A stretch of 19,044 nucleotides of DNA. Origin: an uncultured Bacillota bacterium (GTDB lineage Bacteria > Bacillota > Clostridia > Peptostreptococcales > Anaerovoracaceae). The first letter of the stretch is position 1, and every line of letters starts with the position of its first letter. The notes below the pieces were generated by a model, which worked only from the letters and a program-made list of their open reading frames with translations, did no database searches and was not told the origin of the DNA. Below, in pieces: positions 15,144 to 19,044 of the stretch. The position numbers and the translations under genes are program-made. The stretch spans positions 1-19,044 of the forward strand of contig CAMKAM010000013.1 in the NCBI GenBank assembly GCA_946410475.1, in the 5' to 3' direction.

Positions 15144-16955
15144 ATGATAAAAGTACTTGAAAAATCCGTCGCTGACAAGATAGCGGCGGGAGAAGTGATA
15201 GAAAGACCCGTATCGGTCGTCAAAGAACTGGTCGAAAACTCCATAGATGCCGGGGCGGGCTCTATCGTAGTTGAGATCAAAAAGGGCGGTACCGAATACA
15301 TCAGGGTCACAGACGACGGCGCAGGGATAGCGCACGATGACACGGAGCGGGCGTTCCTGAGGCATGCAACAAGCAAGATTGAAAGAGCAGAAGATCTTGA
15401 CAGCCTCTTCACACTCGGATTCAGGGGCGAAGCCCTCGCTTCGATAGCAGCTGTTTCGAGGACGCAGCTCATAACAAAAACTAAAGATGAAAAAACAGGG
15501 ACGAGCATATCTATAGAGGGCTCTCATGTTACGGACAATTCGCTTACCGGATGCCCTGACGGCACGACTATAACAGTAAGCGACCTGTTTTACAACACGC
15601 CGGCAAGGCGCAAATTCCTCTCGTCTCAGGCGGCTGAGACATCGAAGGTCACAGCCCTCATCACACGTATGGCGATGGCTTACCCAATGATAAAATTCCG
15701 CATGATATCAAACGGGAACATATTGTTCTCGACTCGCGGGACAGGCGACAGGCTCGATGCCATCATCACGATATTCGGGCGCTCTGACGCCAGATCTCTG
15801 ATCGCTCTCGACTACGATGAGGACGATATCAGGATCACAGGATATGTCTCAGGTCCCGGTCAGAGCAGGGCGAACAGAAGCGGACAGATCTTCTTCGTGA
15901 ACGGCAGGGATGTCGAAAGCGTCGTGATCCAGAAGGGACTCGAGAACGCTTTCAGAGAAAGGCTGTTCGAAGGAAGATATCCGATAGGTTATATCTTCAT
16001 AGATGTCAACGCTCAGGACCTCGACGTCAATATCCACCCGAACAAAAAGCAGGTGAGATTCGACGATGAAAAAACAGTGATGGAAGCGGTCACGGCTGCG
16101 GTCAAGAAGGCTATCGAAAAGAAGGAAGCTGCCCCCGAGATCTTTCCTGAACCTGCTTATAAGGAAAAGCCAAAGACTGTACAGCCTGCAGCACCCGCTG
16201 CAACGAGACCGTCTTACATCCGTGAAAAGAGTGATATCTCGACTACGTATAGAGAGAATACCAAGTATAACGGCGAACAAGTAGACGTTAAAGAGTTATT
16301 GTCTACTTTTAGGGCGCAAAATGAAAAAGCTGTAAGCGAGATCAAAGAAGAAGCTGTCAGGATAGAGGAGACAAAGCAGTCCGCCAGATTCAGTTTTGCT
16401 TCTCTCAGCGTCGTTGGAGTCATCTTCAACACCTACATCCTTGCGCAGGATGACGAGTGCTTCTATCTAATAGACCAGCACGCCGCTCATGAGAGAGTCT
16501 TCTTTGAGGAATTCAGAGCCAGACTTGAAAACGGCGAAGATATGACGCAGCAGATAATGCTTCCCGTCACAATAGAGACGCGCAGAGAGCCGGGCGAATG
16601 GCTCGATCATCTGAGAATGATCGGATACGACATAGAAGACTTCGGACCCGGGACATACATCGTTCGCGGCATACCGACTGTATTCGATACCGATCAGGCC
16701 GAACTGTTCGTCAAAGACTATCTCGACACACTGGATGATCCGGGAGATTACAAGAGTGCTTATATCAGAGATACTCTCGCCATGAAGGCCTGTAAGGCTG
16801 CCGTCAAGGCTCACGATACATTGAAGGATGAGGAGATAAGCCGTCTGCTTACCGACCTCGACAGCTGCGACGAGCCTTTCTCTTGTCCGCATGGCAGACC
16901 TACATATATCAAGATGTCGCTCAGTGAACTGGAAAGAAGATTCAAAAGAGCATGA
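15144..16955 (+). CDS. mutL: DNA mismatch repair protein MutL (endonuclease type)
   Basis: This encodes 603 residues. The N-terminal GHKL ATPase has IAAGEVIERPVSVVKELVENSIDAG (catalytic Glu28 and Asn32), DDGAGI, FLRHATSKI and GFRGEALASI. A proline/charged linker spans about 325-415. The C-terminal domain has the endonuclease motif DQHAAHERVFFEE (from Asp444), ACKAAVKAHDTL and the zinc-site CPHGRP (581-586). It is therefore a nicking MutL as expected in bacteria without MutH. QQIMLP (469-474) fits the Q-x-(L/I)-x-P beta-clamp motif of the family. No clear Shine-Dalgarno precedes ATG 15144, so translation may depend on ribosomes arriving from mutS 12 nt upstream. The stop overlaps miaA by ATGA. 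Confidence 0.98.
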   Translation: MIKVLEKSVADKIAAGEVIERPVSVVKELVENSIDAGAGSIVVEIKKGGTEYIRVTDDGAGIAHDDTERAFLRHATSKIERAEDLDSLFTLGFRGEALASIAAVSRTQLITKTKDEKTGTSISIEGSHVTDNSLTGCPDGTTITVSDLFYNTPARRKFLSSQAAETSKVTALITRMAMAYPMIKFRMISNGNILFSTRGTGDRLDAIITIFGRSDARSLIALDYDEDDIRITGYVSGPGQSRANRSGQIFFVNGRDVESVVIQKGLENAFRERLFEGRYPIGYIFIDVNAQDLDVNIHPNKKQVRFDDEKTVMEAVTAAVKKAIEKKEAAPEIFPEPAYKEKPKTVQPAAPAATRPSYIREKSDISTTYRENTKYNGEQVDVKELLSTFRAQNEKAVSEIKEEAVRIEETKQSARFSFASLSVVGVIFNTYILAQDDECFYLIDQHAAHERVFFEEFRARLENGEDMTQQIMLPVTIETRREPGEWLDHLRMIGYDIEDFGPGTYIVRGIPTVFDTDQAELFVKDYLDTLDDPGDYKSAYIRDTLAMKACKAAVKAHDTLKDEEISRLLTDLDSCDEPFSCPHGRPTYIKMSLSELERRFKRA

Positions 16956-17887
16956 GCAACGAAAAGATCATCGTCATAGCCGGTCCGACAGCTGTCGGAA
17001 AGACCGATGTAGCGATTGGCGTCGCCCGAGCTCTCGGGACCGAGATCGTCTCCTGCGACTCCATGCAGCTATACAAATATATGGACATAGGAAGCGCCAA
17101 GCCGACCGCTGAAGAGCGCGCTCTGGCAAAGCACCATCTCGTGGATATCATCGATCCGCGTGAGCCGTTTTCTGTTGCCGTCTACCGTGATATGGCTGAT
17201 AAATGCATCTCAGAGATAACTGCAAGAGGCATGACCCCGATAGTTTCCGGAGGAACAGGACTATACCTTGATTCGCTCCTCTTCGATCTCGATTTCGGAG
17301 GCGATGAGGGTGCAGATGATGAAAGACGGGAGGCGCTTTATGCTTTTGCTGAAGAACAAGGGAACGAAGCTTTGTTCGACAAGCTCAGATCCCTTGATCC
17401 GGCAGCAGCAGAAAGGATCCATCCAAACAACGTAAAACGCGTTATAAGAGCCATAGAAGCCGCAGAAAAAGGAGAGCCCCTATCATCCTTCGAGGGCGTT
17501 TCCGGCCGTGAAATGAGGCGTGAGGCCGTCCTGATAGGTCTGAAAAGAGACAGACAACAGCTCTATGACCGTATCGACAGACGAGTCGATATAATGATGG
17601 AGAACGGGCTGGCAGATGAGGTCAAAGGCCTCCTGGATATGGGGATGACTTCTTCCGATATTTCGATGAAAGGTATCGGATATAAAGAACTGCTTGACTG
17701 TTTCAGCGGCCTTTACGATGAGGAGGAAGCCGTCAGGCTGATCAAACGAAACTCCCGCAGATATGCAAAGCGCCAGATGACATGGTTCAACAGATATAAA
17801 ACCATGGAATGGTTCGATATCGGAGAGTATAATGATACAGATGAGGTGACTGAGGTCATAGTGAAATGGCTAAAAGAAAGATCATAA
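16952..17887 (+). CDS. miaA: tRNA dimethylallyltransferase MiaA
   Basis: This encodes 311 residues, the usual length. It transfers dimethylallyl from DMAPP to N6 of A37 in tRNAs that read UNN codons (i6A). The features are the P-loop GPTAVGKT (11-18), the substrate motif DSMQLYKYMDIGSAKPT, VSGGTGLYLDSLL, and near the C-terminus the RNA-binding YAKRQMTWFNR. The gene follows mutL with a 4-nt overlap, the classic mutL-miaA neighbourhood. Its last 22 nt overlap the start of the recombinase gene. Its substrate comes from the pathway begun by Dxs in the same unit. It is the second likely tRNA-A37 enzyme here if the TsaD paralog acts on tRNA. Confidence 0.98.
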   Translation: MSNEKIIVIAGPTAVGKTDVAIGVARALGTEIVSCDSMQLYKYMDIGSAKPTAEERALAKHHLVDIIDPREPFSVAVYRDMADKCISEITARGMTPIVSGGTGLYLDSLLFDLDFGGDEGADDERREALYAFAEEQGNEALFDKLRSLDPAAAERIHPNNVKRVIRAIEAAEKGEPLSSFEGVSGREMRREAVLIGLKRDRQQLYDRIDRRVDIMMENGLADEVKGLLDMGMTSSDISMKGIGYKELLDCFSGLYDEEEAVRLIKRNSRRYAKRQMTWFNRYKTMEWFDIGEYNDTDEVTEVIVKWLKERS

Positions 17888-19041
17888 AGATACAGAACAA
17901 GACGGACAAACCGGACAATGTGATCGAAAGAGAGCATGGGATCATAATGGAATGCGAAGCTATAGAAAAAGAGCTTCCGTCTTTTCTGCGCAGCTATTTC
18001 ATCTATCTGAAGGGAAACGTCCTTCCGATGACCAGGCTTGCTTATCTACGCGACGTCCGATTCTTTTTTGAATATCTCATAGACCAGACAGACCTGACAA
18101 GAGCCTCGAAACCAAAGGAAATAAAGCTGTCAGAGATAGCGAAGGTAAAGGCTGTAGATGTGAACCTCTTCATCGACTATTGCAGACAATATGTGAAGGA
18201 AGACGGAGATACGGCTTACCTTATCGAGAACAACAACAAATCCCTAGCAAGGAAGAAATCCTCGGTCTCTGTTATGTTCAAAGCTCTTTACAGGGACGAA
18301 CTGATACCGAAGAACATAACAGACGGCTTCGACCCGATCAAGGTACCAAAGCCCGGCGAGCGCGAGATAAAGGCGCTCCAGGATGACGAAGTCATGATAA
18401 TGCTCGATGCCGTCACAACGGGAAACGGTCTTACGGACCGCGAGCGCATCTACTGGGAAAAGACGAAGCTCAGGGACAAGGCAGTCCTGGTCCTTTTCCT
18501 CACATACGGACTGAGGCTGTCTGAACTGCAGCAGCTGAACGTTTCAAGCTTCAACTTCCACAGAGGCGAGTTCAAGATATACAGGAAACGCGGCAAGGAG
18601 TCTGTGATGCCCCTAAACGAATCAGTCACGATGGTCCTGCACGACTATATCGACAACGAACGGCCGCAGGAGGGGATACCGGAGGGGAACGAGGACGCGC
18701 TCTTTCTCTCGATGCAGAAAAAGCGAATGACCGAGCGCCAGATACGGCAGCTCGTAAAGAAATATACGTCGATCGGCATGCACGTCTCCCGTGATTCGGG
18801 ATACAGCCCGCACAAACTGAGAGCGACTGCGGCGACCAGCCTGATCGGCAGAGGCAACTCCATCTTCGACGTTGCAGCCCTTCTTGACCATGAACAGGTG
18901 ACGACGACCCAGCTTTACGCCCAGCAGAAAGCCGGAGTCAAGCGTGATCTCGTCAGGGACATGGAATGGGAGCTCGAGCGAAGAGAAGGAATAATCGAAA
19001 AAGGAGAAACAGATGAACATCAAAGCGATAAAAACGAATGA
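17866..19041 (+). CDS. Tyrosine-type site-specific recombinase (phage integrase family)
   Basis: This encodes 391 residues, clearly longer than XerC/XerD (~300). An N-terminal SAM-like core-binding domain (about 36-160) is followed by the catalytic domain with a complete active site: Arg217 (GLRLSEL), Lys244 (KRGKES), His316 and Arg319 (SPHKLRATAAT), His342 (LLDHEQ) and nucleophile Tyr351 (TTQLYA). A basic N-terminal extension of ~30 residues and a charged 40-residue C-terminal tail flank it. ATG 17866 lies inside miaA, with GAGG 10 nt upstream; ATG 17947 (Met28) is an alternative that would remove the extension but has a weak ribosome-binding site. No att sites or phage genes are nearby, and it shares base composition with its neighbours, so it looks like a resident chromosomal recombinase. 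Its target is unknown. It may or may not be the Xer enzyme. Confidence 0.9.
   Translation: MAKRKIIKIQNKTDKPDNVIEREHGIIMECEAIEKELPSFLRSYFIYLKGNVLPMTRLAYLRDVRFFFEYLIDQTDLTRASKPKEIKLSEIAKVKAVDVNLFIDYCRQYVKEDGDTAYLIENNNKSLARKKSSVSVMFKALYRDELIPKNITDGFDPIKVPKPGEREIKALQDDEVMIMLDAVTTGNGLTDRERIYWEKTKLRDKAVLVLFLTYGLRLSELQQLNVSSFNFHRGEFKIYRKRGKESVMPLNESVTMVLHDYIDNERPQEGIPEGNEDALFLSMQKKRMTERQIRQLVKKYTSIGMHVSRDSGYSPHKLRATAATSLIGRGNSIFDVAALLDHEQVTTTQLYAQQKAGVKRDLVRDMEWELERREGIIEKGETDEHQSDKNE
19001..19006 (+). promoter_or_regulatory. Ribosome-binding site of the last, partial gene
   Basis: AAGGAG, 6 nt before ATG 19013, lies inside the recombinase gene in another frame. It is the main evidence that a new gene starts at 19013. 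Confidence 0.7.
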
Positions 19042-19044
19042 AAT
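19013..19044 (+). CDS. Start of an unidentified gene (3' partial)
   Basis: Only ten residues are visible (MNIKAIKTNE) before the window ends. The start is supported by a well-placed AAGGAG and by the pattern of overlapping genes in this unit; it overlaps the recombinase by 29 nt in another frame. Ten residues do not identify a product. The M-x-IK-x-IKT opening recalls some CofE-like (F420-0:glutamate ligase) proteins, but this is no more than a guess. Confidence 0.55.
   Translation, partial: MNIKAIKTNE

Noticed and set aside
14499..15527. A 342-codon open frame on the minus strand across the mutS-mutL junction.
   Set aside because: It lies wholly opposite conserved coding sequence, has no homologous motif and no promoter or ribosome-binding site on that strand.
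17866..19041. The recombinase as a sign of a prophage or integrative element within this window.
   Set aside because: There are no other phage or conjugation genes, no direct repeats seen, and the gene is interlocked with miaA by overlap.

Overview
This window looks like core chromosome of a low-to-mid-GC Gram-positive anaerobe of the class Clostridia (Bacillota). The evidence is a PolC-type replicative polymerase, a heat-shock operon headed by hrcA under a perfect CIRCE operator, an Asp23/YqhY–nusB–xseA–xseB–ispA–dxs–tlyA gene order related to that of Bacillus, and strong AAGGAG-type ribosome-binding sites. I cannot name the genus from sequence alone. Nearly all genes are on the + strand; the one clear minus-strand gene is a tRNA.

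Layout. (1) Bases 1-686: the 3' end of polC, an intergenic hairpin, and a tRNA-Arg(ACG) on the minus strand with its own consensus promoter. (2) 687-1070: a monocistronic two-helix membrane protein of unknown function with its own promoter and terminator. (3) 1079-5953: the heat-shock operon hrcA-grpE-dnaK-dnaJ, with sigma-A promoter, CIRCE, a grpE/dnaK intergenic stem-loop and a terminator after dnaJ. (4) 5953-19044: a second transcription unit that starts at an extended -10 promoter touching the dnaJ terminator and runs to the window edge with no visible terminator: asp23 family gene, nusB, a TsaD/Kae1 paralog, xseA, xseB, ispA, dxs, tlyA, mutS, mutL, miaA, a tyrosine recombinase and the first codons of another gene. 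Ten of its twelve junctions are overlaps or gaps of 3 nt or less; the other two gaps are 10 and 12 nt.

How the genes work together. HrcA represses the chaperone operon through CIRCE; GrpE, DnaK and DnaJ form the Hsp70 cycle. The second unit mixes RNA metabolism (NusB antitermination, TlyA rRNA 2'-O-methylation, MiaA tRNA A37 prenylation, the TsaD-like protein), DNA repair (exonuclease VII, MutS, MutL, the recombinase) and isoprenoid precursor synthesis (Dxs, IspA). MiaA uses dimethylallyl diphosphate, a product of the pathway begun by Dxs.

No gene-free stretch exceeds 300 bases. I found no CRISPR array, insertion sequence, prophage, toxin-antitoxin pair or defence island. I do not see an undescribed multi-gene system here. 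The least explained items are the TsaD paralog, the recombinase fused into the housekeeping operon, the small membrane protein and the short MutS tail.
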